Assembly: GCA_030512335.1 (NCBI GenBank)
Contig: JAULSU010000003.1
Span: forward strand, 4,030,001 to 4,094,000
Length of the DNA: 64,000 nt
From: Immersiella caudata
Lineage: Eukaryota; Ascomycota; Sordariomycetes; Sordariales; Lasiosphaeriaceae
Reading direction: 5' to 3'
Every line of letters starts with the position of its first letter. The stretch's first letter is position 1. A model generated the notes under the pieces. The model was not told where the DNA came from. It did no database searches and saw only the letters and a list, made by a program, of their open reading frames with translations. The translations under genes and the position numbers were made by a program. Shown here one piece after another: positions 50,911-60,884 of the stretch.

Positions 50911-52206
50911 CTATATCGCAAGCAGCGTCACCTTTGACAGCAAAAAATATGCCCAGTACGCCATCAGCAAGCCTTCGTTGCCCACCTTTGGCTCTGGAAA
51001 CCCGTCATTTCCTCCCGCAGCGATAGCTAAGACCCAGTTCGAGAAGAGCATTGTTTCTACCCCCGCACACTCAGCCACCAACCACGGAGTCACGACGGCA
51101 AACCTCGCAAACCTGCCCCTGAAGTTCTGAGGTTTCCAGAATGCGGAAATACGTATAGTCTTGATCCCGGACCAGCCTCCCAGTTGGTACCGCTGATACA
51201 CGCTGGGAATTGAGGCCAATACGAAGCAGAGGCAGGTCGTGGTGTACGTGTATCGGAGATAGAGCCATGCCATTCTCGCTTGGGGAGAGGTCTGGTAGAT
51301 CGTGGGGCTCTTCAGGGCAAGATACGTGCCAATCATTCCGTGGATGGTTGGCCCGTGGGCAAAACAAAACGTAAGCCCGCCGCGAATACTAAAAAGTCTG
51401 GCGTCAGGTTGTGGTGCCTTTGCAGGGAGGCTATCCGAGGCGTTCCCAGGTGGTGCGGTTTGGTTTCTGAGGACGTAATCATCAGAAGCGATGTTGGGTG
51501 AGGGCGTGTCGGTAAATGGCTTCGCAGCCTCGGCCCGGGTTCCCTGACCCGACTCCGATCTCCTGCCCTGGGCCGATGCTAGCGGTAGGTTCACAGCTGT
51601 TGCCGCCGCTCCGTTGCGGGCAGTGACCGCGGTCAGGGGAAGAGTAACGATGGGAATATACACAAAGAGGCAGGCCACCAAGAAGGGTATGCCAGGAAGA
51701 TCGATGCATTGGAAGAAGGCATGGGCAATGAGGGCCTCACAAGAAACCAACTGTACCACCGCCAAGATGTTGTTGAATCGGTGAAAGCGCAGCCTGCGCC
51801 AGGGCCACAGGGGAGATCGACACTGGATAACCCACACAACGGTCCAGATGTTCAATATGTTTCCGATGAAGCCCGGCAATCCGTATGGAATGGAATACGA
51901 GTCGGCAATTGGGTTGACGTTAGGGTCGTATTCGTACATCTTAACGGCGTCCCAGTTGTGAGGAGGGAAAACCTTTGACGACAAGAGCTCATTTCGAAGC
52001 TTTTGTTCATGCCAAGTCCAGTCCCTGCAAGTTCGCCCGTGATTGGTTGAGCGGCCAGGGGGTGCCAGGGTCCGCGGCGCATCGGTCAACACCTGGCTTA
52101 GCGTTGATGCAAGGAGATTTCTTGTTTGACCAATAGCAAAGCGCTTCGTATCATAGGGCGGCAGAAGAGCAACGCAAGTGCTGAGGTCTAGCAACGGCCG
52201 CGCCAT
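50911..52206 (-). CDS. Multi-pass membrane protein of unknown function, 431 aa
   Basis: Single exon from the ATG at 52206 to a stop at 50911. Hydrophobic helices are visible at about 112-130 (GFIGNILNIWTVVWVI), 150-165 (NNILAVVQLVSCEAL), 170-190 (GIPFLVACLFVYIPIVTLP), 305-330 (LYLRYTYTTTCLCFVLASI), 375-395 (VVTPWLVAECAGVETMLF) and at the C-terminus (LLMAYWAYFLLSKVTLLAI). A soluble loop of about 80 residues, rich in Pro/Ala/Ser, lies between the third and fourth. The N-terminal 100 residues are soluble, with a CRDWTWHEQKLRNELL segment. Ascomycete genomes contain similar 'hypothetical integral membrane' proteins next to regulator genes, but I cannot name the family. It shares its 3' end with the C2H2 gene, and its promoter faces the Clr5 relic. 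Confidence 0.75.
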   Translation of the reverse strand: MARPLLDLSTCVALLPPYDTKRFAIGQTRNLLASTLSQVLTDAPRTLAPPGRSTNHGRTCRDWTWHEQKLRNELLSSKVFPPHNWDAVKMYEYDPNVNPIADSYSIPYGLPGFIGNILNIWTVVWVIQCRSPLWPWRRLRFHRFNNILAVVQLVSCEALIAHAFFQCIDLPGIPFLVACLFVYIPIVTLPLTAVTARNGAAATAVNLPLASAQGRRSESGQGTRAEAAKPFTDTPSPNIASDDYVLRNQTAPPGNASDSLPAKAPQPDARLFSIRGGLTFCFAHGPTIHGMIGTYLALKSPTIYQTSPQARMAWLYLRYTYTTTCLCFVLASIPSVYQRYQLGGWSGIKTIRISAFWKPQNFRGRFARFAVVTPWLVAECAGVETMLFSNWVLAIAAGGNDGFPEPKVGNEGLLMAYWAYFLLSKVTLLAI

Positions 52207-52289
52207 TGTTCGAGTGTTAATGCTGCGTACAGCTCTCTACCTGACCAACTTGCAACTCTCTTTCGTCATCAGTTGTTCATCTGGGTGTC

Positions 52290-53397
52290 TTGGACAACTA
52301 TCATCTTCACTCAGTCAGGCTATCACAAATCTCACCCGACTTCAGCCGACCAGGACATTCACCGAGACACCATCTATCGCGTCTATCTGGAGGAAGACAA
52401 GTCGCTACCTCAGCTGATGGAGCACATGAAACACACACATGCTTTCAACGCGACGTACGTACACCCACAGCTGGCGTTCCCCGTTGGCGTTGCTGCTGAC
52501 GCACCCCAGCAAGAAGCAGTACGAAACCAAGTTCAAGCAGTGGCATATGACCCAAAACCTTGGCGAGGAGGAATGGAAAGCCATCATTGAGCACTTCAAC
52601 GAGTGCTGTCGGCGAGGTCGAGAGGACGCTGCAGTCATGCTACACGGGCGTCGACTTCCCGACTCAAAAGTCAAAAAGGTGATCCAGAGACACTCGCAGC
52701 AGTCCCTTCATCATCATATTGGAGGGGACAAGTGCCACACTGTCAGAATTTTCAATGTTCTGACACTAAAAGTTACCAGCTTCGTCGTCGTCATCTGACC
52801 CACTACCAGATATGCCGCCTAGAATTACGATTAGGTCGCCTTCACTTCTCTCATCGCCGAACTCTACATCAAACTCCAAGATCTCCCCTTTCACAGACCC
52901 TGCCGAACAGGGTCAAGTAGTGTTGGCGGACCTTTGAAGTCGCCACATTTTGCCAAAGCTCCGATTTCCTTGCTCACCGAACTCGAATTTCCGGACCTAC
53001 GTTTCGAGATTTGGTACTTGAGTTTGCTTCAAAGCCTCAGGAGGCAAGCTCCATGCTCGCGACCCTACGGTCGGTGGAACCCGAATTCGGCAGAATGATT
53101 GCCTGGCATGAGCAACCCCACGGCGTCAAGGGTGACACAACTATGCACTGGAGCCTAGTTCTTGGTGGGATTCATCTTCTTACGCTCAAAGCGATGAACG
53201 AAGAAAAATTCGAAGCCATGGAAAACGAAACTCCCATGGAGGGCCGCAAACCTCTCTGGGATGCGATGAATGCCTGCCTCTTGTCACTCCGTGTACGGGA
53301 AACCAAGTCGACTCCGTATAGTGGTCTTTTTCCCCAGTCATATCTGCACAAGGATAGGCTTGGCCACCCGCTCGGTAGAAAGGCCGTGATAGTTTAG
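52290..53397 (+). pseudogene. Clr5-domain protein gene, degenerate or incompletely modelled
   Basis: The Clr5 domain, named after a fission-yeast silencing factor, is readable: IHRDTIYRVYLEEDKSLPQL, then MKHTHAFNAT, a GT-AG intron (52455..52509), and KKQYETKFKQWHMTQNLGEE followed by the RRLPDSKVKKVIQRH segment of the extended domain. No ATG precedes the domain in frame; the first methionine lies inside it (52419), so a first exon is missing or the start is lost. After 52750 the frame breaks and protein-like sequence resumes in other frames (LTELEFPDLRFEIWYLSLL, then 53011-53397 with EASSMLATLRSVEPEFGRM), resembling the linker and helical part after Clr5 in longer proteins. The usual TPR or ankyrin tail is absent. 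Confidence 0.6.
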
Positions 53398-53463
53398 GAA
53401 GCACCCACCGCAACGGAAGCCAACAGGGCAACGCAGGCAATGCCTCTGTGGATGTTCTACGAA

Positions 53464-53728
53464 GGCTCCGGCCAGAAGAAATGGCCCGTTTGGCCAGTAC
53501 GCCAAGCGTTATCAGCACTGGGAAGTGGTGTCGTTCGATGTTCATCAGGCCTCCTTCGATGTTAATAAGCCTGGTTAAATGCACATAGGGCCTTTTTAAA
53601 TGGATATCAGGTATTTTAAGAAGTAAAATAAGGTCTCTTACAATACAGCTGACGTCGGCTTGCGTTTGCTAAAGGTATTTGCTGGCCTGCTGAGCAGCAT
53701 GTTCGCGCACGGAGCAGATGGCCCCTCT
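53464..53728 (+). repeat. Dispersed repeat, copy A
   Basis: About 265 bp. It shares with copy B (55393-55633) the left edge GCTCCGGCCA, an internal GGCCTCCTT(C/T)(G/A)ATGT(T/C)AATAA stretch, a (T/A)A(C)AATACAGCTGA/TAATGCAGCTGA block and the right edge GATGGCCCCTCT. Same orientation, strongly diverged. No open frame or clear terminal inverted repeats, so a solo LTR, MITE or other non-coding element is possible. Confidence 0.75.
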
Positions 53729-54255
53729 CTTCTGGCCAGAGCCTTCGTAAGTACCTATCCCACAGGTAGATATAGGATGTGGCAAGGGTCCGTTACGAGG
53801 TGAGATTACCCACGCCAATATCCGCTTTCATTATAGGAGAATAACGGGTGCACGAGCATGCGTTACTCGGCCAGAGAATCATGACCAACGGGGCATAGAT
53901 CCGTCACTACTACAGAATGACGGCGAACCCACCGTCACATGGGAGCAGCCTTCAGAGTCAGGTCATAAGCTGCCAGCTCAGGGATTAGTTGTAACCGGTA
54001 CACGCTCGAATCGCAAACAGAGGACGATGTTTGAAGGATGTGGTTGCATCCCTTAAACTCCTTCTTTTCTTGACTCACTAATTCGAAAGCTTTAGCATAC
54101 TTGACCTAGCTCGCTCCCTGTTTCATGACTTTTCCTGTTCTCCTTTCGTCCCAAACAAAAATAAACTCCCATCTCGTCAAACACTAAAACATCAGACCCC
54201 ACATCCAATCCAAACCGCACAATTCCAACGCACATAAATCCTTCTCCGACCCCCT
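53729..54255. other. Intergenic between repeat A and VOC gene
   Basis: No supported gene. Confidence 0.35.
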
Positions 54256-54894
54256 TCACTCTTTCTTATCACATCCCGGCTCGCCCCCAGCATTCAACAT
54301 AGCCACCACCTCCCAAATATGCCCATCCAAATCTGCAAAGCTCCTCGAGTACATGCCACAATCCTCCCCATAATTCTTCATCACATACGGATCCGCCGCG
54401 CCTCCCGCCTTGACCGCCTTCCCCAACATCTCATCCACGTCCTCCTTCTTATCCACAGCCAAAGAGAACAGCGCCTCGGTCGTCTTGGTGGCGTCGTTGA
54501 CTTCGGTGCCGGGGCGCATGAATTGCTTCATGCGCTTGTGGCCGTGGATCATGAGGCAGATGGTGGAGTTGGGCTGCGGGAGGTGGAAGGATTTGGTTTC
54601 GGCGTCGCTGTATTCGGTGACGGGGGGGAAGTTGAGGGCTGTGAAGAATTCGGCGGCGGCGGAGGGGTCCGAGGTGTGGATGTTGAGGTAGAAAGTGGGT
54701 ATGATCTTGGGTTGTGCGTGGGCTGCCATTCTTAGGCTGGTGGTTGTTTTGGGTGTTGGTGATGGTTTGAGTGAGGTGTTGTTGGCCTGGAGAGTTGGCA
54801 ATTGGAGTGGTAGAAGGCAATTGAATCTGTGACTGTGACTGTGACTGTGATGATGAGCAAAAGGTGAACCCGACAGAGGGAGAAGAGAGGCCAT
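54256..54894 (-). CDS. VOC/glyoxalase-superfamily protein, 212 aa
   Basis: Single exon. The core from about residue 56 (MAAHAQPKIIPTFYLNI) is a VOC-fold domain of about 150 residues: a first beta strand, a DPSAAAEFFTALNF helix, SFHLPQPNSTICLMIHGHKR strands, DKKEDVDEMLGKAVKAGG, and the ending CGMYSRSFADLDGHIWEVV, with the D-x-x-G-H-x-W-E motif common to the bleomycin-resistance/dioxygenase-like branch. Members bind a metal through His/Glu side chains; activity here is unknown. The first 55 residues form a low-complexity extension with an alternating HSHSHSH run (from a gtgact repeat) and many Ser/Thr, possibly a mitochondrial leader, or non-coding if translation starts at the ATG at 54729. Two copies of a dispersed repeat lie on either side. 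Confidence 0.82.
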   Translation of the reverse strand: MASLLPLSGSPFAHHHSHSHSHRFNCLLPLQLPTLQANNTSLKPSPTPKTTTSLRMAAHAQPKIIPTFYLNIHTSDPSAAAEFFTALNFPPVTEYSDAETKSFHLPQPNSTICLMIHGHKRMKQFMRPGTEVNDATKTTEALFSLAVDKKEDVDEMLGKAVKAGGAADPYVMKNYGEDCGMYSRSFADLDGHIWEVVAMLNAGGEPGCDKKE

Positions 54895-55392
54895 TTATGC
54901 TTCTCTCCCCCCCCCCACCCCTGAGTCCTAAATCTTGATTCTCGATTATTGAACTCTCATCTGTGATTACCCGTGCTCGGTTGCCAAGGGGAGAAAGGTG
55001 GCGTGTTTGCCTGAAATGCCAAGCGCGATGCGCGTCTGGGCGCGGAGGAAATCACGACCGAGACACGATGTCACGGGTCAGATTTGCTCCTGCTTACGGC
55101 AGCGATTAACCGCAGACGCCGCCGCCTCAGGCAGCAAACCGCATAGGAAATGAGGAGACGGCATTCCTGCGACCCCGCTCTCTTGCTGGCGATAATCTTT
55201 GTTGCCACGGGAGCGAGCATCAGAGATGTAGCATCGACAAGCCATCCGCATCCCGCCTTCTCAATACGTCACTCTCTTCCAGCGGTGCGACGTCAAACAC
55301 GCAGCGCTGATCCCAAGGCCCTTGATCCACCCCGGTCCACGGAGCACAATTGCACTTTTCACAGGCAAAGCCTAAACACATTCATGTGCAAA
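54895..55392. other. Intergenic between VOC gene and repeat B
   Basis: No supported gene. A run of C lies near 54908. Confidence 0.35.
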
Positions 55393-55633
55393 AGCTCCGG
55401 CCACAAAAAAGGGTCCTTTTAACCAGTGTGCCAAGGCCTATTGACACTGGCAAAAGGCCTCCTTTAATGTCAATAAAGCCTTCTTAAATGCTAATAATGC
55501 CTATTATGATAGTTATAGGACATTTAAAGATGTAAAAAACGTCGTTTATAATGCAGCTGATGCCGGCCTGTATCAGTTAAACGTCTCTATTGTTCTAGGT
55601 ACCGTGTTTTTGTACCGAGCGGATGGCCCCTCT
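55393..55633 (+). repeat. Dispersed repeat, copy B
   Basis: Related to copy A in the same orientation, 241 bp. Within it ccagtgt and acactgg form an inverted pair about 20 bp apart, better kept than in copy A. It is more A/T-rich than its surroundings, as expected of an old non-coding insert. Confidence 0.75.
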
Positions 55634-56295
55634 ACACATCTCATATATCTGACAGCTCATGCAACACTCGTCTCTCCATACGAAATCACTCATCAATAGG
55701 ATGGTGTCGACACGAGAGAGAAAAAGACAAAAGGCGTCGTGATGCGTCTTTATGTCTATCATGCCGACATGGAAGCAGACAAAACGACCAGTGAATTCCC
55801 ACACCTGCACTAGCCATGGCGTTCAAGCTCGGTGTTGATTGAGGTGTACAAGCGATGGTGCGCGATCCGAGTTGCACAACACCAATGCATAGTGCGAGTT
55901 GGGGAGGTCGTTCGTCATCGTCCAGAACACAGCTCATCGGGGAACCTCTTAATCGGGAAGTCCGGGAAGCTGGTGTTCGAAAAGCCCCACAATCTCCTCG
56001 CCATCATGGGAGCAGCTCGGCGCCTAGGGGAGGGGGCTTTGAATTGGACACGGAGCTCAAGGTGTTGAGGAAGTCAGGCGAAGAGACTCTCGACCGACAG
56101 AGGCGAGAAAGACTCATGAACCCAGGTCGAGTATACGAGACCGTGTATAATACCAGGCCATCCTTCATGAGACTTCGTCGACCTGCCATCAGCATCAGCA
56201 TCAGTATCAAAGACCAGCATCCCAAACCCAAGTCCAAATCCAACCCACACAGACACATCACTCACCTCATCTTTACCCATCTTCCCACCTTCACC
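55634..56295. other. Intergenic, nothing recognised
   Basis: A short (CATCAG)n-like stretch lies at 56189-56206. Otherwise no supported gene. Confidence 0.35.
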
Positions 56296-57249
56296 ATGTC
56301 GACGACGATCAATGACTAGATTGCCGCCACCGACGCCGAGAAGGCCCTCAAGGACGCCTTCAAAGCGCTCGAGAAGTCCAACAAAAAGGTAGGTGGTCCT
56401 ACCGGCCACCGTCAAGGCCCGTGGCCTTCGTCTTGAACACGCGAGGTTGCTATGGTGAGTTGCCCTCGCAGTCGTACTGTGCTGTATCTCATGGCTTTAT
56501 CCCCAGATCTCCGTGCGTACGTGCTCGCCGGCAAGGCTTTCCCTCGGACGGCAACCGATTTCCAGACCATGATACCCAAGTCGGCCTTTTCCTCGCTGCT
56601 GACCATCGACCCGCTCATCTACGACCAGACGCGAGACACCATGACGGCCATCTCGTCCTTTTGCGCCACCTACCACACTCAGCGCCTGGGTAAGCTGGTC
56701 ACGGTGGCAACTTCGGTTCAATACGTCAGCACGTCCATCCGCCATCCGGTCGACCTCTCAGATATGAACCTCAAGGACAACCTCAACATCATGCTGGATT
56801 CCAAGTATACCGACTCCGCCACCTTTGACGCCGACTGCATCGACGCCCGGGCCTGCGCCAAGGACACCCTGACCAACCTCAAAAAGATTGCCCTTGCCCG
56901 CACCATCGAGGTCGACAGTGCCATCAACGCCCTGACCGCCTTCAAGGACGACACCAGCAACCAGCTCGCCAATGTCAACTACCTCAAAAAGCGGTACAGA
57001 ACCGGGCCTGTCACCAACAACTCGACCGTTAAGACCCCGCATCTGGAGTGGCTCAACGCTGAGCTCAACGCTGAGCTCAACGCCGATCTTGCGTTGGCAT
57101 GGCAGGAAGGGCTATGGCAGGCACGCGCTCTCCGGTGTCTCTTCAGTCGCTGGGTTTCAGCAGTGCAGGGCTTGATGCAAGAATCAGCATGGTTACCAGA
57201 AGAACAGAGGCCTGGGCAGCTCAAAATGGGTGATGGAGGGGTTGGATGA
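56296..57249 (+). pseudogene. Long-helix protein, possibly alpha-pore-forming-toxin-like, with early stop
   Basis: An ATG at 56296 opens a frame interrupted by TAG at codon 8; helical coding-type sequence continues to a GTAGGT donor at 56389, and after an intron (acceptor near 56504) to 57249. The second part is almost all alpha-helical (IDPLIYDQTRDTMTAISSF, then DNLNIMLDSKYTDS, and KKIALARTIEVDSAI) with a DTSNQLANVNYLKKRYR segment. The long-helix layout recalls the xenorhabdolysin-type fungal proteins, but I saw no clear hydrophobic tongue, so this is a weak guess. The last 70 residues include a short 12-bp repeat (GAGCTCAACGCT, about 57058-57090) and look unrelated, suggesting truncation. 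The stop at codon 8 is where a CAG-to-TAG change would fit. Unlikely to yield a normal product. Confidence 0.45.
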
Positions 57250-58111
57250 GAAAAAGGCTGGGCGGTCGTTGAATTTACTTACTTTGGCTTTACGAGGAGC
57301 TAAAAACGCATGCAGGGTCCATTCTCCTAAAATCCCCCGCATCGCATTCCCCGCTGACCAGTTCTATTTCATCGCTTCCCAACAAGTGGGGCTGCCGGAA
57401 ACCCAGGTTGTACAGCGTATATTCAAGGATAATTTCGGCCTCCCCTAGTCGCAGGGCTATGGTCAACAGGGTTGGCAAAATTGGAGCAGAGGTGTTATCA
57501 GCCAGGCCTTTGCCTCTTGCCGGCGACGTTCTTTGTCCGCTGCGGGAGGGAAGATGGCGCTGAGCTGGGTCGTCACCACCAGAACCACACCACCAACAAA
57601 GGAGAATTAATCGGCAAAATCGTCTCGCCCGCAGTAGCAGCTGCCGCAAATTGCAGCAAAACCGATCGTCGTCGTCCCAATTCTGCCCTGTCAGCAAAAC
57701 GGAACGATTACTGAACAATTATCGCGGGGCTGCATGTGACCGCGCGCCACTGACGCGCCCCTTCACCACACCGCTTCGCGTCCGCCCGTCGCGTCGCATC
57801 ATAAACTCTTGGCGCCCCTGCGCACCGCTAATCTCAGGCCTCAGTTCCTTGGCGGCGCGTTGCTGCCTAAGGTGGCTTTCAACCATTCCTCCGCCATGAC
57901 CTCACCCCTTTTTTCCCTTTGTCACCCCGCCAGTCGGGCCAACTTTAAAAACTAGCAGATATATTTTTCCCTTATTCTCCCGTCCATTGTGCTAGCCCTT
58001 TCTCTCTCCTCAACACATCCCGCAAGGACGAACAGGCCATAGACCATTCTCCCCTCTCCCAAAATAATCCTTTCCAAAGAACCCCAAAATAGCATCCCCC
58101 CGCGCGCAACA
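57250..58111. other. Intergenic, promoter of the PhnB-like gene at its right end
   Basis: No supported gene. An AT-rich ATATATTTTT stretch lies at about 57957-57968, some 150 bp before the start codon. Confidence 0.4.
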
Positions 58112-58680
58112 ATGCCCCTCTCCAAGCTCACCCTGACAACCTGCCTCTGGTTCGACGGCCAAGCCGAAGACGCCGCCAACTTCTACGTCTCCATCTTCAA
58201 GAATTCCAAGATCACGCACATCCAGCGCTACAGCGATGCTGGCAAGGAGTACCATGGCCACGAGGCCGGCACCGTGCTGGTCGCCGAGTTCGATCTCGAT
58301 GGACATCGCTTTGTGGGACTGAACGGGGGTTCGAACTTCAAGTTGACGCCAGCGACGTCGATTATGATTGATTGGTGAGTTCTCTCCTTCTCTTCTCTCG
58401 AGGTGAGGGTGAGGGTGACGACATGCTGACACGGTGAGATAGTGACGATCAGGACGAGGTGGATTATTACTGGGGGAAGCTTACCGAGGGGAGCCCCGAG
58501 GAGTCGCAGCAGTGCGGGTGGGTGACGGACAAGTTTGGGCTGTCGTGGCAGGTTGTGCCCAAGGTGTTGAAGGAGATGATGGCCAGCCCGGAGAAGGAGA
58601 AGGCCGATCGGGCGACGGTGGCCATGATGCATATGAAGAAGTTGGATATTGCTGGGCTGCAGAAGGCGTTTGATGGTTGA
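58112..58680 (+). CDS. PhnB-like VOC-family protein, 166 aa, 2 exons
   Basis: Exon 1 is 58112..58374, the GT-AG intron is 58375..58442, and exon 2 is 58443..58680. The motifs are those of the PhnB/3-demethylubiquinone-methyltransferase-like branch of the VOC superfamily: TLTTCLWFDGQAEDAANFY at the start, SIFKNSKI, TVLVAEFDLDGHRFVGLNGG, then across the intron DDQDEVDYYWGKLTEGS and CGWVTDKFGLSWQVVP, ending in a helical MMHMKKLDIAGLQKAF. Length is typical. Despite the name, no methyltransferase fold is present, and the biochemical role is unknown in fungi. No signal peptide, so cytosolic. It looks like a conserved housekeeping-type gene and marks the change from the accessory region to a steadier block. 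Confidence 0.92.
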
Positions 58681-59114
58681 AGTGGGACTTCGTATGCGTC
58701 ATGGAGATGGGCTGGCTCAAGGTCCATGATGTTTGTTTGGTGACGAGACACTCACCTAAAAGCTTGTTACAGTTATCACAGACCAGAAAGAAGACGAATA
58801 TTTTTGGTTGTCATTATTTTATTATCTCAGAGCTAGAGGCTCACGTCACTTCTTGATCCAACTCCTGTCTATGTCGACACCAGCAAGTCCGACGTAATCA
58901 AACTTGAGCTGTTCTACCAGTGACATACACCCAGAGTTACCGGGCTTGTGCTCTACCGCTCCTCCTCCTCCTTCCGCCGGTAAATCTCTTGCTTATGCGG
59001 AACTTTGCAGCGAGGCTTGCCATGATCCGGGAGATGAATCCTATGATAATGTTAGCATCAAGCTCCGTGGTTGATCTAATTAATCGGGGATTAGGGATGG
59101 CAACTCACCATCCG
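58681..59114. other. Spacer between convergent genes
   Basis: 3' regions of the PhnB-like gene and the kinase gene. Nothing else seen. Confidence 0.4.
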
Positions 59115-60884
59115 CTAAAGAATCAATGTCGAAAACCGTATTGGGCAGGCCGGGCTGTGATGGTGCTCCTTGCAGTTGAACCAAACCTCGAGCCAGGGAT
59201 GGTCGAGGATCTCGTCCAAAGATGCCCGCTCCTCAGGGTGCCATCGAAAGATTTTAGAGAGCAGGTCATGAAGGAGCTCCATGTCTTCCTCATTTCGCTC
59301 GTAGCCGACACGGTCATCCCACTCTGCAGGCTCATCGAGCGGCGTGAACCCAGGAAGGCGTCCCGTTCGACAGTAGTCTTGACAGGCGATCTGACGGGCT
59401 TGCTCATGAGACACGAATAGCCGGAAACAGCCCTTGACTAGCTGGCCGCGAAGAAGATGCGCAATGCCATGACTCTCCAGTCGCAACTTCTCCATGTATT
59501 GATAGAATTCCGGAGTCATGGTGACATTGAGCGAGTCGTCCAGCTTGTCGTTTGCGTAGGGCAATTCAAACTCGACTTCCCATGCGTCGCGGTACGGCTG
59601 GGGCAGCGGACCCATGGTTTCCTCCATCATTTGTACGGTCTGGAGAATAACTCCATTCTCATCCTTGAAGGGCAAGAGACCGGTAGCGACTTCCATTATG
59701 GTGCAGCCCAATGCCCAAATATCCGTTGCGGGGCCTAACTCGCCACGCGCAAAGAGATCCTCGGGTGCAGACCAAAAAAGGGGGATTCCGGGCTTCGTGG
59801 TTCCCCCGATAGGGTAGGAGAGGCCCAGGTCGCTGATGACGATCTTGTTTGAGCACAAGCCAGATGAAAAAGTGAAGGACGTCTTGGAGACGAGGTATTC
59901 TGGAACATGTGGCCCAACTTCACCGCCGCAGAATGGAATGACCTTGACCTGCTGCGGCTGTCCGAGAGTCTCGAGGAGTTCATCTTCGGGAAGTTCGTCA
60001 ATGCCGTCAGCAAGTTGGAAGAGGATATTGTCTGGCCGGAAGTCGCCATGGCAGTAACCATGGTCATGCAGGAAGCCCAACCCTTGCGCGAGCTGGAAGC
60101 AGATGCGCTTGAGAAGCGGAGGGCAGTTGCCGTACCACTTGTACAGCTCATTCAGTCTGGAGCCGAGCAAAGGCATGACGGTGCAGAGGTGTCGCCCGTT
60201 GGGACCATCAAGCCAGAAGTATTCGGAGGGAAGGGCAATGTGGTTCTCTGCCAGCTGCTCGGGGGTGAAGGCGGAAAATTGCTCCATGATAGCGAGATCG
60301 GGGCAGCTCTCTTCTGAGGCTTTGGCAGCGTTGATCTTGACTGCCCGCCATTTGTTGTGCAGCGAGTCGCGGCAAAGCCAGACCGTGCCGAATCCGCCGT
60401 CTCCGAGCTTGTGGACGACGCGAAATCTTCCCTCGCTGTCCAGGATCTCGCCGAGCCGCACTGGGTGAAATCCTCCTGGGTGGTAGAGGTTCGGGTTCTC
60501 GACAGGTGCGGGGAATACGATCTCGTAGTACTCTCCCAGTTCCTCCACGTCGCTCATTCCTGGCTCATGGTAATCTTGCGCCTTTTCAGGTGTGGTCTCT
60601 TGGGTCGCAGTCGACTTGACGGACTCGGGCGAGGGAGTAACAGACTCTGGACTGTTGGGGGCGTCCATCGCGCTCGCGCTCGTGTCGAAATCGTCCATTT
60701 TGCGCGTCTCAAATGAGTCCTTGAAGCGTTCCATTTCGGTTGCCGTTTTTGGGCGGTACGAGTGAGATTTCTGGTGTTGATGGGAAAGCGCGTTGAGGGT
60801 TGGGAAACCGCCGATGACGGGGTCAAAGTTTGCTTTGGTGGGGAATGGAAACAAGTCTGATTGCCACAAACGAAGGGGCGCCAT
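59115..60884 (-). CDS. SRPK-type serine/threonine protein kinase, 589 aa, intact
   Basis: Single exon. The frame is open to 61091 but opens there with TTG; the ATG at 60884 (MAPLRLWQS) has a good ACCATGG context. An acidic, Ser-rich N-terminus leads to YHPGGFHPVRLGEIL, the entry motif of SRPK kinases, then the glycine loop KLGDGGFGTVW (161-169) and the lysine in AVKI (183). The catalytic loop reads HGDFRPDN (HRDLKxxN in most kinases; the HGD-x-R/K form occurs in the divergent fungal SRPK-like group). The magnesium motif reads DLG instead of DFG (352-354). APE appears as WSAPEDL, followed by DIWALGCTIMEVATGLLPF. The C-terminal lobe is complete. Both changes are compatible with activity. Such kinases are numerous in Sordariomycetes; targets unknown. 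Confidence 0.9.
   Translation of the reverse strand: MAPLRLWQSDLFPFPTKANFDPVIGGFPTLNALSHQHQKSHSYRPKTATEMERFKDSFETRKMDDFDTSASAMDAPNSPESVTPSPESVKSTATQETTPEKAQDYHEPGMSDVEELGEYYEIVFPAPVENPNLYHPGGFHPVRLGEILDSEGRFRVVHKLGDGGFGTVWLCRDSLHNKWRAVKINAAKASEESCPDLAIMEQFSAFTPEQLAENHIALPSEYFWLDGPNGRHLCTVMPLLGSRLNELYKWYGNCPPLLKRICFQLAQGLGFLHDHGYCHGDFRPDNILFQLADGIDELPEDELLETLGQPQQVKVIPFCGGEVGPHVPEYLVSKTSFTFSSGLCSNKIVISDLGLSYPIGGTTKPGIPLFWSAPEDLFARGELGPATDIWALGCTIMEVATGLLPFKDENGVILQTVQMMEETMGPLPQPYRDAWEVEFELPYANDKLDDSLNVTMTPEFYQYMEKLRLESHGIAHLLRGQLVKGCFRLFVSHEQARQIACQDYCRTGRLPGFTPLDEPAEWDDRVGYERNEEDMELLHDLLSKIFRWHPEERASLDEILDHPWLEVWFNCKEHHHSPACPIRFSTLIL

Noticed and set aside
55855..56319. 154-codon plus frame before the helical-protein gene
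   Set aside because: Composition is irregular, it runs into a CATCAG-type repeat and shows no domain. It likely represents promoter or UTR sequence.
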